Shown here piece after piece: positions 51,101-58,642 of a stretch of 64,000 nt of DNA; positions within the stretch are counted from its first letter, which is position 1; every line of letters starts with the position of its first letter. The notes below the pieces were generated by a model. It did not search any database. It was not told where the DNA came from and saw only the letters and a list, made by a program, of their open reading frames with translations. A program made the translations under genes and the position numbers. Origin of the DNA: CAZZCU01 sp964652825 (GTDB taxonomy: Bacteria > Bdellovibrionota_B > Oligoflexia > Oligoflexales > CAZZCU01); contig CAZZCU010000013.1 in NCBI GenBank assembly GCA_964652825.1, positions 1 to 64,000 on the forward strand. Reading direction: 5' to 3'.

Positions 51101-53390
51101 GAATGGCGAAGTCGTCACGCTGATTCGCGCTGATGCCTTTTGGCAGCAACAATAATTCACGTAACAGTTCGGTGCGTTTTTCGTCCGCTGTGTTTTCCAG
51201 ACGTTCAATCAGACACCGGGCCAGATCATCGTAACGCCGCGCCTGACCAAGACGCTCCCGCAAATACTCAAACGCATCTTCCGCTAACATCTGGCTGCTA
51301 CCTACCGCCAGATAATGCTCGACCGCCGCATCATGACGCTCCAGCTTGGTACGACAAAGATCAGCGATTTGTATCCGAAAACGCGCCAGCGCAGCGGGTT
51401 CCTTGACCTCACGGAGCTTTTCCGTGAGCAGATCATAAAGCAACGTCCAATCCATGCCGGTTTCCTGCCACGACATGATTTTGTCGATGTCTTGTGTCGT
51501 CTCGCGCTCCGACTGGGATTCACCCATCACCAGCTGCAACGCTCGTTGCGGATCCTTGAGCTCATCCTTGTATAAATGTACTAGTTCTTGTTTGAGCTGT
51601 TGCAGACGCTGTTCATCGCCCTGATCGAGATAGTGGTCATAAAGACGATGCAGCACGGTCGCCAAATCCTGACGATTATCTGCCGCCCGATAAATCTGCT
51701 CCAAAGCCTGTAGCGAACCAAGATGACCTTCATCAATAGCCAATGCCTGTTCAAAGCGAGCCTTCGCCAAGTCCATGCGGCCGAGATTCTCCTGCCAGAT
51801 GCGGCCGGTGCGCCAGGCGAGCGTTGCGCGCAGGCCAGGTGTCAACCGATCGCGGAGTCCTTCAAATAATTGACCGAGAATGCGCAAGGCATCGTGATAT
51901 TTTTCTTTGCGCACCAAGAGATCGGTCGTCAACAAAGCGGCGCCAACATGGGTTTGATCAGCCTGCAAAGCATGCAAGCCATGCTTGATCGCGACATCAA
52001 CGTCCGCATCCACCGCCGATCTTATTTGCGCCAACCGGAAATGCAAGTCCGCCAACAGTGTCGGCTCACGCTCAACAGCAGTCGCACGTTCGAGGAGATT
52101 GGTTTCCAGATCAGTCATATCGAGCTGAGCAGCAAGATGTGTCATCTTCCGCAACACGCGCGGTACTTCACCGCGGCAGCTCAAAATGCGCTCATAACAG
52201 GCCATGGCTTTCTCAACGTGGCTTTGCGCGAGTACATCACCAAGCATTTCCGGCAGCACCAACTCCAACGCGCGTGCGTCTTCGGCGTTATGTAATTGCT
52301 TCGCCAATTCGCGACCAATCGCTACCAACAACTTATGACGCTGGACGACGGTGTCATTGCCGATGAGCATCTGCAAACGCGCGGTGAGAACAGTCAGATC
52401 TTGTAACGGTGATTGTTCCAACAATTGCATCAAGCTTGGTGACAGTTCAGCACGCGATAATGCCAGCAACGCCAGACGGCGTTGGAGGTACTGTGCCTGC
52501 GAATCACGTGCCAGCTCAGCCTGAAGTTTGGTGAATGCCTCGCCGACCTTACCTTTAATCATGTTGATCTCAATATCAGCGTATTGCGATCGCAACTCGC
52601 GACTTTCGAGAACTTCGACCGGCACCTGTTCTTCGCTCAAACTGAACATCCAGACACCTTTGCCTGTTGCCTGTGCCGCGAACTCCCAGCCGACAGCGCC
52701 GCTACCAGTGCGTTGCAGACTACCGTCAAAGGTACTGACATTTTGCAAAAATTCGCTAGCGACTGACTCACGTTTTTGACCGGCGGCAATCGCGCTGTGT
52801 ACAAAGCCGACAACCTCCAGATCGCAAGCCAGCAAGCTCAGGGCTTCGCCGTCTTTAGTACGCGCCGTTAAAGCTGACTGCAACCCCAGAGCTCTGGCAA
52901 AGATGTTCAGAGAGGCCAGTAAAAATTGTTTTGGTACGCTGCCGATCGCAAAATGTCCGTACGTACTTAGTTGCAAATGCGAACCACTACAGAAAATATT
53001 GACTTCAAATCCAGCCAGACCACTGGTGACTGCGTTCGAGGCGCGCAGCGGATCACGCCGCGCGACTTCGGCATCATTAAACTCCACAAGAACCCATAGC
53101 GCGCCGTCTGCACCCGCGTGCACCTCGACCAGTTCTGCGGTGGAAAATTCGCTTTTTAATTGGTTCACTAGCGCCTGACGCAGACGCTCGATCGGAATAG
53201 TCAAACTAACGTCTTCGATCTGCAAACGCTTGCCACGCTCGACTAATACACAACGGCTCAACCGCACCGGCGACGCATCGCTATCAGTGCTGGACGGTGT
53301 GTAGACCCAGCGACGAACATTGCCATCGGTGGACAAAGCAAAGCCCAGCGCGTTGCGTTCATCGGCGGGTTTGGTCGACTTCTCACTCAT
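48198..53390 (-). CDS. Very large TPR-repeat protein (1730 aa)
   Basis: An N-terminal ~250-residue domain (no signal peptide) precedes about 1000 residues of helical repeats of TPR/HAT type, for example HGLHALQADQTHVGAALLTTDLLV, given as residues ~480-505, and FEQALAIDEGHLGSLQALEQIY. A low-complexity Ser/Ala linker (about 1380-1420) follows, then a ~300-residue C-terminal domain with FHRVLGLLWTIKLQYF. I know no function; the layout suggests a scaffold. ATG 53390 has no strong ribosome binding site. It is divergent from the unknown 463-residue gene, with which it might share regulation. Confidence 0.85.
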   Translation of the reverse strand: MSEKSTKPADERNALGFALSTDGNVRRWVYTPSSTDSDASPVRLSRCVLVERGKRLQIEDVSLTIPIERLRQALVNQLKSEFSTAELVEVHAGADGALWVLVEFNDAEVARRDPLRASNAVTSGLAGFEVNIFCSGSHLQLSTYGHFAIGSVPKQFLLASLNIFARALGLQSALTARTKDGEALSLLACDLEVVGFVHSAIAAGQKRESVASEFLQNVSTFDGSLQRTGSGAVGWEFAAQATGKGVWMFSLSEEQVPVEVLESRELRSQYADIEINMIKGKVGEAFTKLQAELARDSQAQYLQRRLALLALSRAELSPSLMQLLEQSPLQDLTVLTARLQMLIGNDTVVQRHKLLVAIGRELAKQLHNAEDARALELVLPEMLGDVLAQSHVEKAMACYERILSCRGEVPRVLRKMTHLAAQLDMTDLETNLLERATAVEREPTLLADLHFRLAQIRSAVDADVDVAIKHGLHALQADQTHVGAALLTTDLLVRKEKYHDALRILGQLFEGLRDRLTPGLRATLAWRTGRIWQENLGRMDLAKARFEQALAIDEGHLGSLQALEQIYRAADNRQDLATVLHRLYDHYLDQGDEQRLQQLKQELVHLYKDELKDPQRALQLVMGESQSERETTQDIDKIMSWQETGMDWTLLYDLLTEKLREVKEPAALARFRIQIADLCRTKLERHDAAVEHYLAVGSSQMLAEDAFEYLRERLGQARRYDDLARCLIERLENTADEKRTELLRELLLLPKGISANQRDDFAIQIYTLSEDEKVHLQKRFQEYLDHSETQAFLRLRDILTGMTLNRAEREYWLAYFIESLPRLSAPEVLVAMDADLQALYELRENDPQVLQLGIKYFTGNNASRFLNFYIVTLMESGILPDLPRVQLEATLREQPKDLAKLHELLAAGEPDEAIAVQHLREAAQLYRTQSDSRSKVDNLMAEYLVRGPATIDAIEDFESVVEQTGSWQAFAKVLRRQIEFYEQDRNMQIKLLQRYGEVNRSCLKDYAEAISAYSRLLPLLPDGRDIKFLLLNIAIEANDVNEELQHLHDCLNDEYCLQDIVRSEFVINRLCGKHDQAAQVKAALVPKIQAFVDREMPELAGGLAEVLLRNNISTLEVLRIAFLAAAVRRDLVAAEKHWLTGLPWNKNLAPMRSYLEDAIHVLQSIGAGDFAVTLMRQAVQLATSGGIHADLCIDVLLIAGQFLRDKDRDRRVAMVAFQQVKLLDKDDDRSWIPLYYLLKEFGDEQALLAHLNFILPQLERNQTPLKAYPITVESLEAERERIKDISRVDVASLEPLTQMSEVIKLAVAAVEEESPSEFSHMEYSLRRVAGEPEPAGHAPVIYGESFAVSSEFQAPAASSSSRASEQSGLRIVGNAFVDAVDSKSSVTEPSIQDVNAHDWRATIMALNVSRKHAVKTLDQAFATKVEKHVAIQAMAVLAGDIQVLNDWQWNVWRDIRKAEYPLSGKDRFPVNGVPTSINSDLHRLLVATIPMLVKLFSGRYGLRHLQKKLGLSSQQLMKARVPLVWDRGLLAKAGFTLYKDRIRKHRFSAYNVTGLGAELFFDGSKRELYLDESYYVRQPTSHLFHRVLGLLWTIKLQYFVPLSLNPTKQILPSLQAIREHLDTKGLDKLKKVLVGDAQDIGKLLGLVDKSVLRALFAKVPVIQEAELVRLVQDMQAHTYRLLLAETLDVVGLFESICDLDLLDQKLDAKAIVTKSPHVAGLLEFITQMKL

Positions 53391-53688
53391 GCCGTTGATG
53401 ACTTCTTTCAGCTATACTGAGATTCTTCGCTACATATACGATTCCTATAAAAGTTATCGTCATTACTTATGCTTAAGTTTAGAACAGCCGGGGGTTGGGA
53501 TTTGGCAAAAAGACGAAAATCACCGGCAAGATAATTGATGACGAGAGATTACCGACAAGCACTCACAGCCCATAGTATTTAATACATAATCTTACCTGGA
53601 CTAATTTTGCGGCCAGCATACTCAGCAATACCAGTTAGTTGTATACTTGCGAGTATCACCAATTCTACATTTTGAGACGGCCGCCAGC
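53391..53688. other. Divergent intergenic region
   Basis: This 298-bp noncoding region separates the TPR gene from the divergent unknown gene. It holds -10-like TATACT elements on both sides (near 53412 and 53642) and a small inverted repeat ATACT-N4-AGTAT at 53643-53656. I see no tRNA or open frame worth calling. Confidence 0.5.
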
Positions 53689-55080
53689 ATGTTTGACCTT
53701 GTCGAGCATAAACTTGGTTATCTAAGTGAGCGCTACTCGCGCGCGCAGATGAACGAATGGTGCGAACTCATTGCCGACACTTTCGCCGCTAACGGCGTCG
53801 GCGTGACATTGGCACCGGGTATCGTGCGCAGCGTGTGTCTGGATGCCTGCTATTGCGTGGCGCGACATCTCCCATGGGCAAACACCGCACTATTCAGAGA
53901 TCTTTTTGTCGAGGTTTTAGTCGATGAATACGGTCTGAACCCAGCTATTGCCGGCACTATTCACCAGCAACTGTGTCAAAGCCTGCAAATCGAACAAGCC
54001 GTGCTAGGACAAACCGATCAGGAAACGGTCGAGGAATTTTTAAAATTCATTTTCGTCCAAAGCGTATGTGCTACCGACGACAATGAACTAATGCGTGATC
54101 TTGGTTTCGGCGAACAACTCTTACGTCGCCTACGCCGCACTGCTCAATCAACCATCAGCAAAAAAACCACTTCCGTCCACTCAGCGGATACTAACGACAC
54201 ACACGCACCGCTGCCAGCGGAAGAAATCTTCAGCCGCATCATGATCAAAATGTCACAGCAGGTCCGGCGATTGCCTTGGATCGTTGATTTGTATCGATTA
54301 CAGTTCATGCTATTTGGCCCAGGCTCGAAACACACCGGCAAAACCAGCTTGCGCTACAGCAAGATTTTATTCCGAATGCTATTACTGTTGGGACGTCGAC
54401 GCACCTTGACCGAACGCAAACTAGAGGCATGGCTCACGCAACGTCTCAATCCGGAACAACCTCACAATGAACGTTTTGCGGCGCGGCAAATTCTTGAGCA
54501 AATGCAAACACTGCAATTGATCTATCGCCAACAAGCCACGGATACCAGCGAGGCGCAATGGGCGCTGGCCAAAGCCGGCTTGGCTCTGACGGCGGAAGCA
54601 TTTGCGATTATTACCACCCGCAGACCAATCGAGAACCATCGCCTGTTGAACCTGCCACCGATTTATCAAGCCACGGTGATTAAACACTTACCGGCAGCCG
54701 AGGCCGGCGATCAGGCGCGCGAGTTGTTGCTGTATCACGCACAGACGCTGTCACCGCCAGGACTGGAGCAATGCGTGCTATTGCTCGCCAAAACCGGTGA
54801 TCACCAGGCACTTGCCGAGCACGTTATCAGCCTGATCACGCATATTCCCGCGCCCTGGAGTAAAGCCGCACTCTATAAAGCTTTGACGTCACTACCCGCT
54901 CTACCTTGCGTTGGACAAAGACTCGCTGCGATGGCACAATCGGAATCTTCGCCGCGTGTCAAACAGGCCGCCAGCGAAGCTGCCGCAAGGCATGCACCCA
55001 AGAATGATGTCGATGCAAAGGTAACCCGGAGTGGCGAACCAGATATCCGATTTGCAGCCTTGGCTGACGGCAATCCATAA
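53689..55080 (+). CDS. Unknown 463-residue protein with HEAT-like C-terminus
   Basis: I do not recognise this soluble, largely helical protein. Residues 1-160 include CELIADTFAANGVGVTLAPG and IVRSVCLDACYCVARHL. The middle is Arg/Leu-rich (SKILFRMLLLLGRRRTLTERK, residues ~225-250), and the last ~130 residues have HEAT-like paired helices. ATG 53689 is preferred to an upstream TTG (53647). The last 50 bases overlap the DUF4301 gene, so the two are cotranscribed and coupled. It is divergent from the 1730-residue TPR gene. Confidence 0.72.
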   Translation: MFDLVEHKLGYLSERYSRAQMNEWCELIADTFAANGVGVTLAPGIVRSVCLDACYCVARHLPWANTALFRDLFVEVLVDEYGLNPAIAGTIHQQLCQSLQIEQAVLGQTDQETVEEFLKFIFVQSVCATDDNELMRDLGFGEQLLRRLRRTAQSTISKKTTSVHSADTNDTHAPLPAEEIFSRIMIKMSQQVRRLPWIVDLYRLQFMLFGPGSKHTGKTSLRYSKILFRMLLLLGRRRTLTERKLEAWLTQRLNPEQPHNERFAARQILEQMQTLQLIYRQQATDTSEAQWALAKAGLALTAEAFAIITTRRPIENHRLLNLPPIYQATVIKHLPAAEAGDQARELLLYHAQTLSPPGLEQCVLLLAKTGDHQALAEHVISLITHIPAPWSKAALYKALTSLPALPCVGQRLAAMAQSESSPRVKQAASEAAARHAPKNDVDAKVTRSGEPDIRFAALADGNP

Positions 55081-56509
55081 ACAGGGATTGAACCCCGACA
55101 CCATCGCCCTGCATCGTCGTCGTTTGCTCAAAGCTTTGCAGACCCAGATCAAACCCGAGTTCACCGTTATCGATACCTGCCGACTCGATAACGGCGGTTT
55201 ACTATCAGCCGACTGGCTTAATGATACGGATCAACAAGCGCATGATTTGCACGGTTACGCAGCGTTTATTCCCGCAGCCGGCGCAGCGAGTCGTTATCTT
55301 AACGGCTTATCAGCGGCGGAAACAACGAAACTCCTGACTTTACTCGACGAACCACAAGCAGCTATTGATGAAAACGCGTTGGTGCAACACCCAAAAGCGT
55401 ATTTCCCCTGTACGCCGCAAGGTCCCAGTTTTCTTGCCATGAAGTGCCACGAGCACGCAGTACTACCCGGCATCGATCAACAAATCTTCGTAGCGCCGTT
55501 TGGACATCGCGATGCTTTCGCGGCCGCTTGTGCCAAAGTCAATGTGAAAACTCCGCCGACACTGATTTTGGAGCAGGGTATGCAGCTCTCCACGGTGCGC
55601 TTTGACGCCACCGGTACACCTGTCACTAATGCTGATGGTACGCTCTCGGTGGTTCCCGCCGGCCATGGCATGTTGATTGAATTGTTTGCCGAAATTAAAA
55701 ACACCGCGACGATGCAGGGCATTCATTCGCTGCTTATTCGCAATATCGACAACATCAGTGGTACCCATGCGCAAGTGCGCGTCGCGACCGCCGCCTTTTT
55801 ACGTGCGCATCAACGTTTATTGGAACAGGTTCGCAAAATACGTGCAGCCTTAGAGCGCGCTCAAATCGATGCGGCAGCTGATGTCGCCAACTCCTTGCTA
55901 CCGACTTTTACCGCGCCCGAACTTTCGGTCGCACACCAGCAGTTTCTCGCCGATTGCACTGCGACCAGTCGCCCTCTATGGCAGTTGCAGCTGCAGTTGT
56001 TCGGTCTCGATCCCGACAGCGCGCGACAACTATGGCCGGACATTCCCGGCATCGAGAGTCTGCGGCAATTGTATGCGCGGCCGGTAAACATGCTGGGTCA
56101 GGTACCTAATAGCGGCAAAGACGTTGGCGGCACACCGGTGTGGACACGAACGCCGCGCGGCAACGTGCGTATTTGCCTGGAGCTGCCGCACGCATCGGCG
56201 GCGGATCGCCAGGCGTTCATCGCCGATCCGGCAAAGGCCACGCATTTTAATCCGGTATTCGTTGCCGCCGAAATCGCCACCGATCTCAGCAGCTATCAGG
56301 ACAGCCGCGATATTTTTTGGATTATGGCCTGCAAACAATTTGACGGTCGCGATGTCTATTACCATGAAACCGTGCTCTATGAATTGCTGGGTAATAGCCT
56401 GTTGGCAAATTCCGTATTTATGGAAATTCCGCGATTCTTATTCAATCCCCACAAGTCGCACAACGACACACTCACCAATCGCCGCGACGATTGGCTGGCC
56501 GTCAAATAA
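55031..56509 (+). CDS. DUF4301 family protein
   Basis: A 492-residue protein matching DUF4301 as I remember it from Bacteroidetes: the N-terminal helix LTAIHKQGLNPDTIALHRRR, the AAFIPAAGAASRYL motif of a nucleotidyltransferase-like Rossmann fold, NMLGQVPNSGKDVGGTPVW, HFNPVFVAAEI and FMEIPRFLFNPHKSHNDTL at the end. The fold suggests NTP-sugar-transferase-like chemistry, but function is unknown. GTG 55031 is used, with AAAGGT 8 bases upstream; no other start fits the family N-terminus, so the 50-base overlap with the preceding gene looks genuine. Confidence 0.82.
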   Translation: MANQISDLQPWLTAIHKQGLNPDTIALHRRRLLKALQTQIKPEFTVIDTCRLDNGGLLSADWLNDTDQQAHDLHGYAAFIPAAGAASRYLNGLSAAETTKLLTLLDEPQAAIDENALVQHPKAYFPCTPQGPSFLAMKCHEHAVLPGIDQQIFVAPFGHRDAFAAACAKVNVKTPPTLILEQGMQLSTVRFDATGTPVTNADGTLSVVPAGHGMLIELFAEIKNTATMQGIHSLLIRNIDNISGTHAQVRVATAAFLRAHQRLLEQVRKIRAALERAQIDAAADVANSLLPTFTAPELSVAHQQFLADCTATSRPLWQLQLQLFGLDPDSARQLWPDIPGIESLRQLYARPVNMLGQVPNSGKDVGGTPVWTRTPRGNVRICLELPHASAADRQAFIADPAKATHFNPVFVAAEIATDLSSYQDSRDIFWIMACKQFDGRDVYYHETVLYELLGNSLLANSVFMEIPRFLFNPHKSHNDTLTNRRDDWLAVK

Positions 56510-56651
56510 TTGACACTTTAAACATGAGAAAATTTGTCCTACCGCCAAAAGCCTTGGGCAGCAATGTTTTCCGGCTTTTCAAGACACAAAACCTTCGGCA
56601 CAATTTAAATATAAGAATCATCAACACCACTACGGCTGGAGGTTTCAGGCA

Positions 56652-56939
56652 ATGCCACCCCAAATTACCAAGGAAGTCTTTGCACAGGCGCTAACGGAAA
56701 TGGGTCATAATCCCGCTGATTATGACGGACAGCGCTTATCCTTAGCCGGCATGTGTGAGCTATACGATATTGATAAAGAACTCGTGCTCGAAGCCATCGA
56801 TTTAAATCACCTGGCAGCGCACTATGATTACCGCGCCGATACTATCTGGGTTGATGCGCTGGAAGCCGCGCACTTTTTCTACTGTATTCGCACCGAGGCT
56901 AATCTGTATTCAGCAAACAACGTATCAACAACGCGCTAA
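56652..56939 (+). CDS. Small protein of unknown function
   Basis: A 95-residue acidic, helical protein (YDIDKELVLEAIDLNHLAAH; DALEAAHFFYCIRTEANLY) with no known motif. GGAGG lies 9 bases before ATG 56652, a good site. It starts 142 bases after the DUF4301 gene and overlaps the 3' end of tlyA by 15 bases, in convergent orientation. Confidence 0.68.
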   Translation: MPPQITKEVFAQALTEMGHNPADYDGQRLSLAGMCELYDIDKELVLEAIDLNHLAAHYDYRADTIWVDALEAAHFFYCIRTEANLYSANNVSTTR

Positions 56940-57668
56940 GCAGAAGATTTCGCGATTGCCCTGCCGGCCGGCGATAGGCGAATCGATAGTCTGAATTACC
57001 TTTACACTGTACTGCTGAAGCATGGCGATAACCGAAGTCACCGCCTGAGCACGCAACTCTTCGTCTTCGACAACCCCACCTTTGGGAATAACCGACGCCG
57101 GTAGTTCAAACTGCGGTTTAATCAATAACAGCAAGCGACAGGCATTACCCGATAGTTTTTCCAGAAGCGGCGGCAGCGCTTCCGCCAGTCCGATAAAACT
57201 CACATCCACCAACACCCAAGCTAGCGGCAGATAAGGCGTCGGATCAAAGCGGCGTATATCGACGTTTTCCAGTGTCGTCACCCGCGCATCATTACGGAGC
57301 TTCCACGCCAGTTGATTGGTACCGACATCAACGGCCACAACCGTTTTTGCTCCCAGACGCAGAACACAATCGGTAAATCCGCCCGTACTGGCACCCACAT
57401 CAAGCACGTTTTTATCCGTGAACTCATCGTCCAAACCGAGAGCTTCGATCGCCGCGTGCAATTTATCACCACCACGCCCCACATACGTGCCGCGTTGTTT
57501 TACCCGCAGATGATCGTCCGGACCGATAAGTTGGGACGGGAATTTCACCTGCTGCTCATTGATGAGCACTTCGCCAGCCATAACCAGTGCGGCGGCTTCG
57601 GCAAGCGTTCCAGCGGCCCCTTCCTCCACCAGATACTGGTCTATGCGTTTTTTGCCTTTACCAATCAA
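56925..57668 (-). CDS. tlyA: TlyA-family rRNA 2'-O-methyltransferase / hemolysin A-like
   Basis: This 247-residue protein has an N-terminal S4 RNA-binding domain (KKRIDQYLVEEGAAGTLAEA, roughly residues 4-65) and a SAM-dependent methyltransferase domain: YVGRGGDKLHAAIE, LDVGASTGGFTDCVL, VAVDVGTNQLAW, VDVSFIGL, LIKPQFEL. The start TTG 57668 is chosen because GGAGG lies 5 bases upstream and the family length fits; the longer frame from 57743 also lacks ATG. It probably methylates 16S/23S rRNA ribose as in mycobacterial TlyA. Confidence 0.92.
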   Translation of the reverse strand: MIGKGKKRIDQYLVEEGAAGTLAEAAALVMAGEVLINEQQVKFPSQLIGPDDHLRVKQRGTYVGRGGDKLHAAIEALGLDDEFTDKNVLDVGASTGGFTDCVLRLGAKTVVAVDVGTNQLAWKLRNDARVTTLENVDIRRFDPTPYLPLAWVLVDVSFIGLAEALPPLLEKLSGNACRLLLLIKPQFELPASVIPKGGVVEDEELRAQAVTSVIAMLQQYSVKVIQTIDSPIAGRQGNREIFCLARC

Positions 57669-57890
57669 AGCATCCTCCAAACCGGCTCTGAGTAACAAAA
57701 ACGCGGCGATTCGTCGCCGGGAAACGAGGGCGCCCCTCAACAAACTGACAAATTAAATTAAAATATATATAAAAAACAGCATGTTACATAATTATCGCTA
57801 ATGCTCACCTCCAGGCTGCCGAAGCGAAATTTGTGCGGCGTTGGCCGCGCCAGAATGTCCTGTGAAGCGTCAGTTGCCAAGGAGAATGTA

Positions 57891-58625
57891 ATGGGTCAGC
57901 AATCGATTAAGTTATTGTCTATTGATGATCGCACCATGACCACCGATCTCGATCGCGCTGGTTATAAAAACATGGGTGTCATCGTGAAACTCGCCAAGAA
58001 CTTCCACGAAGCCGAGGAAGCTTTAAATAGCGAGACTATTGATCTCATTGTGATCAATTATGATTATTCAAAAATCGATGGTCTGGCGATTTGTCGCCAC
58101 CTAAAAAAACAAGACACGCACAAAGATATTCCGATCGTCATTACCAGCGTACAAACATCCGCCGCCACCCGTGAGGCGGGCTTAGAAGCAGGCGCGGACT
58201 TATTTGTCGAGCAACCGATCCCGCGACAGTACTTCATCGAAAAATTGAAACGTCTGTTGGCGCAACGCACCCGTTCCAATGATCGCGTCGCCCATCACGG
58301 CATGGCGACCCTGCACTATGAAGGTGAAGCCTGCCAATGCCCCATCGGCGATCTCTCGGCATCGGGGGTTTTGGTCTCAACCAATCTTGAATTACGCCAG
58401 GGCTTGGAAGTCGAAGTCAAATTCAATCTGCCTGGTTACAAAAAACCAGTGCATGTTAGAGGCGAAGTCGTCCGCATTCTGAAGACCCGGGAAATCAACG
58501 GCGAAGAAAACGGTGGCGGTATCGGTATTCGTTTCAAAGAATTCTTTGGCGATTCCGAGAAACGACTGGATCGGTATGTTGCTAAAAGCACCGATGAACA
58601 ACACGGCATGCTCTACTACTTATAA
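57891..58625 (+). CDS. Degenerate receiver-PilZ protein
   Basis: A 244-residue two-domain protein. The receiver domain (about 5-125) keeps the acidic pair (Asp12, Asp13) and Ser86, but the phosphoacceptor position is Asn56 (INYDYSKIDG) and the conserved Lys is replaced by Gln108 (VEQPI), so ordinary phosphorylation is unlikely. The PilZ domain (about 127-240) has RxxxR (Arg128-Arg132) and DLSASG (Asp154, Ser156, Gly159), the cyclic-di-GMP-binding residues. ATG 57891 has AAGGAG 6 bases upstream. It is convergent with the FapA gene. Confidence 0.88.
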   Translation: MGQQSIKLLSIDDRTMTTDLDRAGYKNMGVIVKLAKNFHEAEEALNSETIDLIVINYDYSKIDGLAICRHLKKQDTHKDIPIVITSVQTSAATREAGLEAGADLFVEQPIPRQYFIEKLKRLLAQRTRSNDRVAHHGMATLHYEGEACQCPIGDLSASGVLVSTNLELRQGLEVEVKFNLPGYKKPVHVRGEVVRILKTREINGEENGGGIGIRFKEFFGDSEKRLDRYVAKSTDEQHGMLYYL

Positions 58626-58642
58626 TACAGATACGAAAGTAC

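Noticed and set aside
57669..57743. Upstream extension of tlyA
   Set aside because: No ATG and no RBS; TTG 57668 with GGAGG matches the family start.
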